Notes under the pieces: generated by a model
The model's database searches: none
The model's input: only the letters and a program-made list of their open reading frames with translations
What the model was told of the DNA's origin: nothing
In this document: positions 1 to 11,023 of the stretch, piece after piece
Layout: every line of letters starts with the position of its first letter
Numbering within the stretch: position 1 is the stretch's first letter
Assembly (NCBI GenBank): GCA_024663395.1
Contig: JANFAH010000021.1
Span: forward strand, 744,001 to 808,000
Origin: Pisolithus tinctorius
Lineage: Eukaryota; Basidiomycota; Agaricomycetes; Boletales; Pisolithaceae
Reading direction: 5' to 3'
Length of the DNA: 64,000 bases
Position numbers and translations under genes: made by a program

Positions 1-561
1 TCTACTGATACGGATCTGGAATACTGCTGCGTGTATTGAGCACGAGAAATTCGCAGTGGCGGTGAAGTAGGATTTAGTGGAACAGGGAAATCCCGGGCGT
101 AGTTCAAAAAAACTCAGACGTCCCTGGAACCAATTCCGCAGATTTTTGCTCGAACTCTGCACGGAAGTTGCCCATTCCCCTAGGTCCCCAGAACGTCTGG
201 GTATGAGACCACTAGAATGGCCGTTGTTAAGGTGCATGAGACTGGAAGATAACTCCGCAACCGGGAATCACTACAAATTAGATGTATGGTTATTCCGAGA
301 AATTTGCTGCTGGCTGCCGGCCGCTGACTAAGCGGAGGGCGCACGTGAGTGCGAAGGAGGTTGGGCGTGCACACGCCTTCTCACCCATTCGTCGGTACTC
401 TTCTCGATGCCGTTACTAGCCACTGCACGTAACCCATGTAATTGTGTACGAAAAGTAGTTGAATGGTATGTTATACATCGGAGGGAGTCGGGGACTGGCG
501 CTTGCGCCGCTACGGATTGGAATATTGTGGGAAACTGCTTAGCCACCACTCGCAATATTTG
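1..561. other. Intergenic DNA, no gene seen
   Basis: This stretch lies downstream of the bottom-strand F-box gene that ends at 562. The short open frames here are unremarkable in composition and show no recognisable motif. CpG content is normal, unlike the 29-61 kb region. Nothing further can be supported. Confidence 0.6.
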
Positions 562-2181
562 CTACCCATCATCCTCACCAACGTCCTCAAACACCATCTC
601 CAGCGATGGTAACAACGACTGCAGAGAGGCATTCGTTCTTCCGTGTAACCATGCACCGATCCGCTCGCAAAGATTTTCCAGGCCACGGTTGTCCACCCCA
701 GACGTCAAATAAGTGTCAGTTGGTGCCCCAACTGCAGATCGTAGCACACAGATCGTGTTGACGAGGCTATGTAATCCAGAGAAAGGTGCAATGAAGATGT
801 TTTCCAGTGAAGGAAGGTAGATTTCAATGTCTTGCCCTTGTCGCTGTGCTTGAGCCGCATCTTGTGCGTTGTCATACAGGCACTGCAAAACCGAGCGAGG
901 TGGAAATTTCCCAAGGCCCAAGAAGAAGACTCCATTCAACCGTCTGAACAGATATGACCACATCGTTGATGTTACCATGACGTGGACCTCAGGAGTGAGT
1001 GAAATTTCAAGTTGCTCGATATCGTGCAGTGATGGCATATCCGCTAGAGTTATATAGATGGGGGACAGGAAGTCATGATGGGTGGACAAGCAGTCGATTT
1101 GCACGTGACAGAAGTCGTCCCTAGTGACGCTTGTGAGCATGATCCACAACCTCCCATGCTGGTACAGGGTTGTGAGGACGTCGTATGGTCCAGAGGGTGC
1201 CACATTTTTTATTCCTGTCATGAATTCAGGGAATTCTGCGGGATAGCTTTCAAGGATGTTTCCGACATCAAGCTCAACAAGAGCAGGTGTCTGGACTGCG
1301 TTCAAAAATCTGGAACATGAGGTCATGCTCCCAGACTCGAACTGCAAGGTACGAAGCTCTGCCAGCGTAATTTTATCGCTGTTTACTTCCTCTGCTCCTG
1401 GCATGAAGGCGTTACAGAGCCTCAGTTCCCTCAAAGACGAGAGCAATGCGAGTATAGCCAAGAATTTGGACAGCGGCAGTGAACAGGGGATGTCGCTGTC
1501 TCCGGTGTTCAGAATATGGATTACTGACAGATTACGGGAGAGGTCCAGTGTCGATTCCAAGACATCCCAGCGCAGAAAACAATTGTCAAGCACCAGACGC
1601 TGGAGGAGTGGCCCTGCAATCATCAGTGGCTGTAGAGGTAATTCACTGCCATCCAATGTGTCATCCAGATCGCTGCTACAGAGCGACAGGGACTGGAGCA
1701 AGGGTACACCCTGATAACCTGGGGTGACATGGCGAAAGAATTCGTAACTATAGGGATATGGTGCCTCGAGATGGAATTCCTTGATTCGCCAGAAGTGATT
1801 GGCAATGGTTGGTAGATTCGTGAGTATCAATTCCCCCGTATCATGCATGACATCTTCGCTCCTGATGTGAACCCTGAGAGGGAGGGTTGACGTGCGTCCC
1901 AGTATTGCCTGGAGCCATCTATGTCCGACTGTGAAGTTCAACGCTTCACGCCAGACCAAGGGTGCCTGCAAAAGAATGGCTCGCCAGTGCTGACAAACAT
2001 GGCTTGCAGCCCTTAGCGTACTATCGCCTGACTGGACTGCAACTTCGAAGAATATGCGGACCATAATGTCCTCTGGCATGGATCCAATTGTGGTGCATCT
2101 GTGATGGACTGGGGCAAGAACAAATGGTTGAGTGTCCATGGCTGCATTCTGTGTCAGAGACCCGTTGCAGCATTGTGACAC
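562..2181 (-). CDS. F-box-like protein with leucine-rich C-terminal region, 539 aa
   Basis: F-box proteins of this mushroom type act as substrate adaptors of SCF ubiquitin ligases; the substrate is unknown. A single uninterrupted 539-residue frame is seen. The F-box-like domain spans roughly residues 32-82, with the landmarks MPEDIMVRIFFEV and then CQHWRAILLQAPLVW. The rest has regularly spaced leucine-rich segments of the LRR-like kind common in these proteins (for example LSLCSSDLD and LRELRLCNAFM). The first Met is used; Met15 is an alternative and both lie before the domain. The protein ends in an acidic tail. A clearly related but dead copy lies at 11024-12546. The alignable region covers both the F-box and the C-terminal part, which supports the reading frame. 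No intron is needed. The family call rests on remembered consensus; function beyond SCF adaptor is inference. Confidence 0.8.
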   Translation of the reverse strand: MSQCCNGSLTQNAAMDTQPFVLAPVHHRCTTIGSMPEDIMVRIFFEVAVQSGDSTLRAASHVCQHWRAILLQAPLVWREALNFTVGHRWLQAILGRTSTLPLRVHIRSEDVMHDTGELILTNLPTIANHFWRIKEFHLEAPYPYSYEFFRHVTPGYQGVPLLQSLSLCSSDLDDTLDGSELPLQPLMIAGPLLQRLVLDNCFLRWDVLESTLDLSRNLSVIHILNTGDSDIPCSLPLSKFLAILALLSSLRELRLCNAFMPGAEEVNSDKITLAELRTLQFESGSMTSCSRFLNAVQTPALVELDVGNILESYPAEFPEFMTGIKNVAPSGPYDVLTTLYQHGRLWIMLTSVTRDDFCHVQIDCLSTHHDFLSPIYITLADMPSLHDIEQLEISLTPEVHVMVTSTMWSYLFRRLNGVFFLGLGKFPPRSVLQCLYDNAQDAAQAQRQGQDIEIYLPSLENIFIAPFSGLHSLVNTICVLRSAVGAPTDTYLTSGVDNRGLENLCERIGAWLHGRTNASLQSLLPSLEMVFEDVGEDDG

Positions 2182-3664
2182 CCAACTAACCTGTACTACT
2201 TGGTCGATGTCATGTTAATGATAGGACTTGTGAACGATGGGAATGAAGCTTTAAGTCTTACAAAGGCGAGGGGTAGTAGGACATTGGACAAAGGCATGAG
2301 CCCTCCCCTCCCTGCGGACCGTACCTACCTTCACTGTAGTAGTTAGTCTTACCCGCTACGTTTTTCATCCCAAGTTTTGTTACAGACCTGTAATCTGCGA
2401 TGAGGTTAGGCGGTTCGGAATTTACTCAGTCCCAATTATGCACCAGAGGATAGGGCCGCTGGGGATGGCAGGCACCTTGTTTATGGATGTGACATAGATC
2501 CCAAATTGAGAACATCCTCACCATGACCATAATTTACATGCCAGATTTTGATGTCTAAAGATCATAAACCCCTCATTGCTCCAAGGACCCTCACATGTCT
2601 TATGGTTTGATCTTCGTTCGCAAGGGCGACAGCCATTGGCTTTGAGCTTGGACGAGCTAAAGCTACAATCGTACATAATTACATGCCAACAATCCATTAC
2701 CACCATGATTTGAATCGGACTTTGTATTGGCGAAGTTCTTGGGATGATCGCGGATGTCGAGAAATGAGCGACAAATTCCGAGGTGCAGTGACGTTGTAAA
2801 CCAGGTGATTCTGCACCGGTAAACAAGCTGGGTGGTTCGAACCTCGTGTGAACAGATATGAACGCCAATTGATCTATTCCTGGACGCTATCTAGTCCAGG
2901 TCTGCAAACTCTTTGTGGTTGACATCATATTGGCCCGGATGGTCAGTGCAGTCACCTGATGCATAGCATCGGGGCGTACGGGGGACGTTCAAATGTTGGG
3001 TTCACACCGTCACAGGTTCATAATCTACGGTACTTCGCGTGGTAGAGCTGCTCTACCCAGCACGCGCAACCAGCTGGGTGTCATCGACACATTTGTGGTG
3101 TGCATGGAAATCATGGACATTACATGACTCAGGAAGTGCCGCCTGCGTCGGCGCTAACCTTGCTTGCTATTAATATGCCATGCTTGTATCTTACTTGGTC
3201 GGGAGATTATGGGCTTTCACAGGTTCTAGTACTGTAGACTTTTCTGTCAAGTTCTCACAGTTGTCCGTCGGACGCCTAACGAGTTGTCTGTCAAGTACAC
3301 ACTATTAGTAGATAATATTTATCAATAGTCATCCTTAATCTTGTTGCAGTGGTGTATCCTCCAGCTCTGTCTCAGTCGAGGAATAATGTGCACAAATAAG
3401 CTACTTGGTGGGCCCCAAATGTCATGTCGATGTTCGCAGTGTTGCAGAACCACGGTATGGTTACAGTGGAAATGTGTACGTAGCAGTGGGCTTGAGGGAG
3501 GAACCACTGAATCTTGCGTAGATATGATGCATGGTAAGGTATTATTAAGTGTTCGAGGGGTATCACACAGGATACAGCACAACGAAGGGAACGATGCATT
3601 GGTTACCCGAGTAATATATCACTGGGGTTGCCTATGTGACTCTGACCGACACATCACGGCCTGC
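2182..3664. other. Intergenic DNA between F-box gene and GYF-family gene
   Basis: This is the divergent upstream side of the F-box gene and the downstream side of the GYF-family gene. No convincing coding frame was found. The only structure noticed is a short perfect palindrome at 3041-3057 (GGTAGAGC-T-GCTCTACC), which could form a hairpin but has no known role. Confidence 0.5.
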
Positions 3665-6056
3665 TTACGACCTGCCCCCCTTCTTTTTCTTGTTGACTAC
3701 CTTGAAACCCCACTCCTGCTGGACGGTCTTTGGTTGGGTCTTCACAACGTCTGCGATTGAAATAGGCTTGCCACTGTTACCACCTACGCCAGCAGCATTC
3801 CGCCTCGCCGCAGCATCGGCCTTGCGCTTGTTTACGTACTCCGAAGCAAACCTGCGACCATCAAGCGTCGTGCTGTTGGCATAGATAAGGTCAGAGATAA
3901 TCTCGATCGTTGACGGGTCCGGGTCGAGCGGGAACGAGAAAAGCATCGAGGTGATCTCTTCCACTGCAAGTGGGTTCAGAGACGAGTTAGCTAGAATGGT
4001 GCCAACAATGTCACTCACAATTGATGGAGCTATTTAAGCCCTTCAATGAATCACTCAGCCGTTTCAAGAAGTCATTCGACGGTGTAACAGGAGAGTCCTC
4101 CACATGTGGTGTTGCAGCGGGTTTAGTAGGTGACAGCATAGCCGCCGACATTCCCGGTCGCATAGCGGCACCGTGTTGTCGGGGTACTGTAGCTGGAGAT
4201 CCTACAGCAACTGTTGAGCCAGGCGTAGTCACCGTAGTCACTGCGGGTTGCGGGGGAGCAGCCACAGGTGTGGCTGGTTTACCATTTGCCCCAATAGTTG
4301 TCCATGCACCGCTGCCAGTATTCTGTGCACTAGGCGCAGTCTAGTGTAGTACTGTATCAGCAACAGAGAAACTGACAAGACGAATTAACACCAACCTTGA
4401 AGATGGTCTCAGCATAAGGCCGGCGGGCAGCGGCGGATGCCACGCTCTCTCTCACTACTACCTTCTTCATCCTCTCCTCTTCCTCTTGGATCTCCTTCAT
4501 CGACTTCTTTACGGTAGCGGTTGGTGCAACAGTCATCCAAACAGGCGCACTCGGGGTAACAGGCATCGGGGGCTCCTTCGGTGCTGCGGTATTTCTTCCT
4601 CCCGCTTGGGATGTCAGCAATCCCCAGGATGCAGTAAACGGCTGGGTGTCTTCGGAACCGGAAGCAACGAGAGAAGTCACGATGTTACTGCAGGCGCGTT
4701 CCCACTCCTTCTCAGAAGCCTTATGTGCCTCTTCCATCTTCGCCTCTGCCTCCTGAATCTCGCGCAAACTCATTGTCGCAGTAGGTTTCACCTTCCTCTC
4801 CTCGTCCGCAGTGGACCACACATATTTGCGGTGCAGGCGGGGAGATTATAGGAACAGGAGATGGACCCTTGACAACGCTGGCTGGTGTACCCTTTGGCAC
4901 AGTAACTGATGCATGAGCGTCATGTGCTGTTGACTTACGGCTAGGTTGGCTTGTCACCTGGGGCTCGCTACTGGGGGGGACTGGTTGAGACACTGGTATT
5001 GGAACTGCGGATGCTACTGGAAGCTCATCCGCCGGTGTCTGCAGGACGGGAGGAGTAGGGACCCCTCCATCAATAGGAGAACCAGCAACGAAAACATCCT
5101 CTGCGCCTTGCCCATCAGGGATCTGTTTCCATCTGTTATCGGTACCCCCCAAAGACGCTGTCAGCCAAGGAGATGGATCCTTCAGTTGAGGTACGGCCTG
5201 AGGAGGCTGAATCAGTCGAGCCCAGTTAAATCCTTGCTGAACTTGAGCCGACGTCACAGCCGGTGATGAGGTAGCAGAGGTGTCAACTGTTCTCATACGG
5301 CAGACAGGAGATGGGTCAGGCCAGGGTGATGTACCACTATTAGCTTGTACGGCAGAGGTCGGGGGGTAAGATACGTGAGGGGATACTGAGGGCTGCGTCA
5401 ACGCCTCCCCAAAGGGTGACACAGCCTGATGTTGCGCAGAGGGTGAGAACGAGGCAGACGGCTGGGAGTACTGAGACCGAGTCGGAGAATTGTACTGCGA
5501 TTTGCTGAGACCATTAATCATGCCATTATTAAACGCTATTCCATTGGCCTCAATAACCTGTTTTGCGAATGGAGGATGTTGGTGATTCACCTGCGCTTAC
5601 CCTTCTTCTGCCCATCATCGGGCCAAAGCGGTCGCGCACCGGACCACCCCCGCCACCTACGTGGTTCACTCTGGGTCTATCGGATGTCGAAGACAAAGTG
5701 TTTACTAAATCACTTGGTTGACGCCGACGAATTTCAGAATTTAGTGGCCCTGCAAACAGCTACATGTTCGTGTGAGTGAAAAGTGCATGATATAATTTAC
5801 AGGTTTTCATCTGACCTTCTTCTCGGCCTCGTCCATTTTGCGCAGACTCGCAGGTTCGCTGCCAGCTTCATGTACTATCCCCTCCCACCGCTCTACTTCG
5901 AGTCCCAGACCGCCCTTCCCTCCACCCTCTTTGTAAATCCTGAGTATCTCTTCCTTAGTGTATCTGAACGGACGGGATTCATCGTGTTCCTCCTGCTCCT
6001 GTACTGCTGAGGTGACGAGAGAAGAATAAGTTGATACAGTAGATTGGTGTGTAGCT
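3665..6056 (-). pseudogene. GYF-family protein gene, N-terminus and GYF domain missing, one frameshift
   Basis: GYF-domain proteins (Smy2/GIGYF type) bind proline-rich partners in translation control and vesicle traffic. Exons read on the bottom strand at about 6056-5816, 5759-5601, 5557-4396, 4322-4019 and 3963-3665, joined by GT-AG introns of 56, 43, 73 and 55 bases. The order of conserved blocks matches the basidiomycete family as I remember it: RYTKEEILRIYKEGGGKGG, GLGLEVERWEG, LFAGPLNSEIRRRQ, SLREIQEAEAKMEE, FTASWGLLTSQAG, MKEIQEEEERM, DLIYANSTTLDGRRFASE and a basic C-terminus WGFKVVNKKKKGG. The GYF domain itself, normally between the RRRQ block and the Ser/Pro region, is absent. A one-base shift is needed near 4815-4830 to pass from SPPAPQ to WSTADEERK. 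The 5' end stops at a stop codon or possible splice acceptor near 6056, close to repeat R1. It is probably a decayed paralogue; the functional copy would be elsewhere. Confidence 0.8.
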
Positions 6057-6202
6057 GGTACAAAGTATTCTCAGTATTGGACCCTTGGACCCTCAATGTT
6101 CACACGGCAGTCCGGAAATGGAAAGAATTTCTGTGGTGAGTTGGCTCCCACGCAATTATGACCCCGGTAGAAACCTCGCAAGCAAGGTATGTCGTGTTAC
6201 GC

Positions 6203-6905
6203 GTAACTTCTTCTCAATTGCTCTCACCTGGTCTCATGTGGTGCGCGTGCGTGGATACCCACCATTGTGGGCCCTGCTCGTGCCCTCACAATCCTCTGAA
6301 TATACTGTGTTTACTCTGTGCCGTGTACGTGCGTGGATACCCACCGTTGTGGGCCCTGCTCGTGCCTTCACAGGCCTCTGAATATCCTCTGCGACACGCA
6401 AATGGACATTTGGTGGTAACAACGATATTGAATAGGTAACATTTTGTCCGTTGCCTTGTTGATTCCCCCCCCCCCTAAATGTCTGATATCTCATCGTCTC
6501 GTCCCTTGTAGGTGCATCTGAGATGTGCACGTTCCACAACTACCTCGTTATCATCGCATCGCTCTTCCCGTCTGCCACAGCTGCCCTCGGCGAGTCGAGT
6601 TCAGCCATGCTGAATTACCACGTCGTAGCCGTCAACGTCAGCCAGCCAACTATTGTCTCGGTGGGTCCTTTTTTGGTATGACACAGCTGACACTTATCCA
6701 AGTCCTTGTGCCATCATCTCGCTCGCATCTCCGACATTCCGGACCCATCCACAAGTTCGTCAATATCGTCAGGGGTCCTTCCTCTCCTGTTTCTATTGAT
6801 GTACTATCCCAGAATCAAGCTGCTGAACAGTTGGCTTCCGCGTTTGATAACTACAATACCATCATCCACCTGCCGACGTTGTCTAATGCCAGCCGCCAAT
6901 TCGCT
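6203..6905. repeat. Dispersed repeat R1, copy A (with internal 78-base duplication)
   Basis: This stretch matches 13163-13448, 14163-14475 and 15600-15720 over most of its length. It contains a roughly 78-base unit repeated twice, each with a CCCACC-nnn-GTGGG-type hairpin around 6259 and 6339. It then shares the stretch reading GGTGCATC...GATGTGCACGTTCCACAACTACCTC with copy B. At 6493-6520 it preserves the empty version of the site where LTR A1 inserted in copy B. Compared with copy B it lacks about 1.1 kb after 6800. No coding capacity is supported. Confidence 0.75.
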
Positions 6906-8523
6906 GCGTGATGCCGCCACTTATCGTCGATCCTCTCATCCTCTAATGTTCCCTCACCTGCTTCGTCCGGAATGTCATCCCTCAAATGATTGCTCAGTCC
7001 CGCGACAGAGGAAATGGGCAATAAACGCACGCAAGTTGTTAATGTCAAGCGAGGCGGCGTTTCATCTTCTAGACGACACACCAGGTGGACACACTGCCTG
7101 CTCCCCCTCGAGCGGCATTTCGTATGCATGGGGTACACTGTTCTTTGCAATTCTGTTGCGTTGACTGTCTTTTTGATATAGTTGCATTTGCTGGAATCGT
7201 GATAGGCCTTCCCCCGCCGTCTCGTCGTCCTGATTGATACCACATTCTGAACATGCTTTCCTCCCAGCAGCACCGTTCGTCACTGCAAATCTATCTACTC
7301 CACACCGTTCTACGTCTACACAGCAAAGAAGTTCCCTGGGATAGAAGGTCCGTCTCTCATTCGTAGGCGTTACCGTGGACCCATCGGCACGTTTTTGATA
7401 CTCGCATGTCTCTGTTCCACCCTGTCCCTATTTTAGAGTCCATGCTACCGTGGTGCTCCCTGGCTGACCAAGGTATCAAAGTACGCATCCGCAAGGACAT
7501 CTGCGTTCGCAAGAGACCAATCGCTTCCCTCGCTGCACCCATCGACGATGATAAAATCAAGGACAACCAAGACGGTGAACACGGGAAAGCCATCGTTCCC
7601 GCCAACGGCCCTGGTAAACATCTCCGTCACGGCCCAATCATAATGTGATGACATTGAATACCAGCGTACATTCTGGCAACCTCACAACACCACCAAGCGC
7701 AAATTTAGGCACCCTCAGCGGTCTTCCCCCTTGGCCTACTACCACCCCCGACTCGATGTTTGGCGTCGCGAGTGTTCCATGGGGGTATTGAACTCACCTC
7801 TCCAGCACATTCCGGAACACCGCCATCGGCGTCCTCTATTCCTCCTCCACTTGGCGTAACGTATAAGCTCTCCAAAGTACCTCTAGCAAGTATTCCCCCA
7901 CCTCTCAGCGCGCACATGATGGCTCCACAAGCAACAGCTTATGATGGATCGGGACGCGCCAACTGGTGTGATTGTGTGAGCGCGAGTGAGTTTATTGGTA
8001 GATGAGCGAGTGGGGGCAGCAGTGCGAGGGCAGTGGGGGCAAGAGGGAGTGCGAGGAGCGGGATTATTGCGCGAGGTGGGTGGGCGAGCACCATTCCAAC
8101 TGTATTTTTACATAGCAATGCATAGGTCCGAATGCAATCACCAGATCACATTTTATGGACTTGTTTAACATAGATCTTCATAGGACGATGAAGCACAATA
8201 AGAGACAAGTGCGTTTTCTTCCCTCGGCGATTCAGTAGTACACACGGGGCTCATGGGTGGTATCTGTCCATATATACTGGTTCGGTGCACACGCGGGGAA
8301 TGTACATTTGAAGCAATATAGTATGTACACTTCAAACAGTCCTTCCAAGGTGAATGAGGTGCACCATGACCCCGTCGCAATCACTTCAAACCACCTGGAA
8401 CTGAGTTCAGTTCGCGCGGCAACACTAATAGCACCAACACGCAAAACCAACCTACGTAAGTACGAGAAGCGAGCATTTTATAAGCACATTGCTTGCAGCG
8501 TAAATTTTGCATCCTCCACTCAG
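6906..8523. other. Intergenic DNA upstream of the H3-tail-mimic gene
   Basis: Short frames on both strands around 7400-7650 (about 70-80 residues) show no recognisable family and overlap each other on opposite strands. I treat them as chance. The stretch 8180-8523 is the presumed promoter of the gene starting at 8524; no clear TATA box was picked out. Confidence 0.5.
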
Positions 8524-9570
8524 ATGCCTCGCACGAAGCAAACAGCAAAAAAATCCAATGGCGGCGTCGCGCCTCGTGTCACGCTTTCAGACCTTGATTC
8601 TGGTGGAGCTGCAGCCGAGCTTCAATCAGACGATCTGGAAGCAATTCCGTTGATAGAGGACGCACAAGTATGTCATGTGAGTACAGTATGTATATCTCTG
8701 CAAGTGAATCAACTGATCAAAATTTCTCTAAACACAGAACTTTTGCATTTTGTGTCAAGATGGCGGGAAACTCTGGTGTTGTGACAGTTGTGAACAGGTC
8801 GTCTGTAACCGTTGTGTAACCATTCCGCAAGAACACCTCAGCAATGTTTCTGCCCCAGATGTCCAGTTTCAATGTGTCAACTGCCACTGGCTTACTTCGT
8901 GGTGGGAACAAACTGTCAAACCTTATTGGGTAGGTAATAATCAGTCACCGGTGGTAGTGCTAATCAAGTGAACAGGGTTTCTACCATGATGGCTATCCAG
9001 TGTTGCCAGTGCCCATTTCAGTTAACCGACCGTTAGAGTTGTCCATTCGTTCGAGGCTTCTTTCACACCCTACCCTTGTCATTCACCTACGCCTTACAGG
9101 AATACCAGCTGGGGGTCCTGTCAACATGGTTACGGAAGTTCTTGCACCATATTTTCCTGGTGGTGGCTTCCAGTTCATAGACCTCGAATTTGACATCGCC
9201 ACTTGTGCGAAATTGAAGAAGTACAACAATCGTGCCTCACACCTCATGTCCAAACTCAGCCAGTTTCAATTCCGTAATGTCATAGTCGGTATCACCGATC
9301 ATTCAGATACTGAACGTGGGGATTTGTTCATTGGGAAGTCAAGTAAAGGTAGTTATCAGGCTTTGGTGCCATCGGAGGTGAGGTGCACACCCCGTTTGAC
9401 ATGAATAATTTTCTGACGACAACATTTCCGCGCAGTGCCTTTCCGGCCTACTATCCCCGTTCCGTTCCTTGCTGTCAGGTGCCATGCTATTTCTCTTCGC
9501 CTGTGGGTCGGTCGTCAGACACGAAGCCTGTTGTTCGTATTTCTGTAGGCACACTGAGTCCTGTTCGTAG
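8524..9570 (+). CDS. Histone H3 tail mimic fused to PHD-like zinc finger and possible caspase-like domain, about 290 aa
   Basis: Four exons (8524-8667, 8738-8929, 8976-9377, 9436-9570) join in frame through GT-AG introns of 70, 46 and 58 bases. Residues 1-21 read MPRTKQTAKKSNGGVAPR..., aligning with the H3 N-terminal tail so that the equivalents of R2, T3, K4, Q5, T6, A7, K9, S10, G12, G13, A15, P16 and R17 are kept. Residues 51-97 carry eight Cys in C-x2-C pairs (51/54, 63/66, 71/74, 94/97), a PHD/ADD-like cross-brace lacking the usual His. Residues 113-290 form a second region with VIVGITDHSDTERGDLFIG (His221) and MLFLFACGS (Cys269), 48 residues apart, reminiscent of caspase/CHAT folds. I recall similar H3-tail plus zinc-finger proteins in other mushrooms; their function is not known to me. 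The C-terminus looks short and could continue through further exons. A nuclear, chromatin-reader-decoy role is inference. Confidence 0.75.
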
Positions 9571-11023
9571 AAGGCGGCGAGTTCTCGACTGTGTGCCAGG
9601 CAGCATCGTCTTGCGGCATTGTGACTGTCGTCCGTATCATACCATCTCCCTAAACAGCAATCACACAAGCCAGTATACGATTGCAACCTTTATGCCCCCC
9701 CCCATCCACCGGATCCGCACTCGTCATATACACAGACCAACCCCACCACCACCCTTTTTCGCATCGCTCCTCGCACTCCTGTTCACATTTCCACCATTAC
9801 AGGTGATGCTCAAGAGCGACGTGATGGTCGCTGTGAAAGGCGCACCGGACAGGGCAGGAGGTGCAGCGTCCCCCTGACATTGGTCGTGCTTGGGGGATGG
9901 TTTTGGGAGGATAATGGGAAGGAAGAGAAAGATGCTAAACGAGGTCATAGAAGTGGGGTCGATGATGGTAATAGGACCACCATGAGTACAGGACGCGGAA
10001 CACGGAACCCAGGTGTACCAGGCGGGGCTGACGACGAGCGCGAACGCGAACTGGATGGAATCGAACGTGACCTCGGGGGCAGACACGTCGGCAAGTTCTC
10101 GCAAGTGAAAGCGTCGAATCCCTCGCCGCTCGCGCAAGGACATGCGCAGCATGATGGTGGTCGCCGAGACAGCAGCCACATTTCTCGTTCTCCGTCGTTG
10201 TCATCGCTGTTCAGCGTGTTACAGGATATATGGAAGATGACCCCTGTCAATGTGAGGCAGAAACAGACGGGACCTATCCATCTCGCAGATGATGATGATG
10301 AACAGGATCGTGACGTAGATGTGAAAGCGGGAGACCATACAATATGGTGTATGTGTTCGTCCACGAGTCTTAAAGGCAAACGGATGGACTGTCGTATCGA
10401 CACCGCCCAACGATGACAACTTGCTAGCCCTGCACCTCCCCCGAGCGAAACTGTAACCGTCATCGTCACCCTTCTCTCCCGAATGATCCTCACGCCACTC
10501 CTTGTTCTCTTTCTGATGGCTTTCCTCCAAATACGGGGCGACGGAGAGGGTGGCGTGGAGGTATTTGACAAGTACATTTTTCTTTCTTTCTTTTCTTCCC
10601 TCGCAACGTGTCATTATCTGGTGCTCACAAGTGATCACGTATTTCATCAGTCCAGTGTTCATCGTAGCAATGATTTTACTGATTGGGTCACCACCTGCAG
10701 TGACCCTTGCACAGGTTCGTTCGTTCATTGGTATATTTCCCCGACCTCACTAACCCGATCATGTAAATTCCGTATCGTAGATATCGCAAAGGGCTGCAGG
10801 AGAGTCAAAACCCAAACTCGAGGTTACACCTGCAACCACCGCCTCAATTTCAGCAGGACCATCCCTAATACCCACTCCTATACCTTCTGCAGGACAAGCT
10901 CTGACGTTTTCAAACCCCTTGCACCCATGGTTGCCTTCTACTCCAGCCCATCGTAGAATGAATGATATTAGCCACTTGTTGCAGCATGGGTGTACGCTCA
11001 AGTGAGTGTTCCATGGCTCTTCA
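9571..11023. other. Low-complexity region after the H3-tail-mimic gene, no gene supported
   Basis: Several overlapping open frames on both strands (for example 9880-10416 + and 9945-10577 -) are rich in Arg, Asp, Ser and Gly and mirror each other, as expected of purine/pyrimidine-skewed DNA. Distal exons or decayed 3' sequence of the gene at 8524 may lie at 9571-9900, but no frame continues the conserved region cleanly. Confidence 0.45.

Noticed and set aside
9880..10416. 178-codon top-strand frame after the H3-tail gene
   Set aside because: Asp/Arg/Gly-rich with mirrored open frames on the other strand; no motif, splice link or paralogue.
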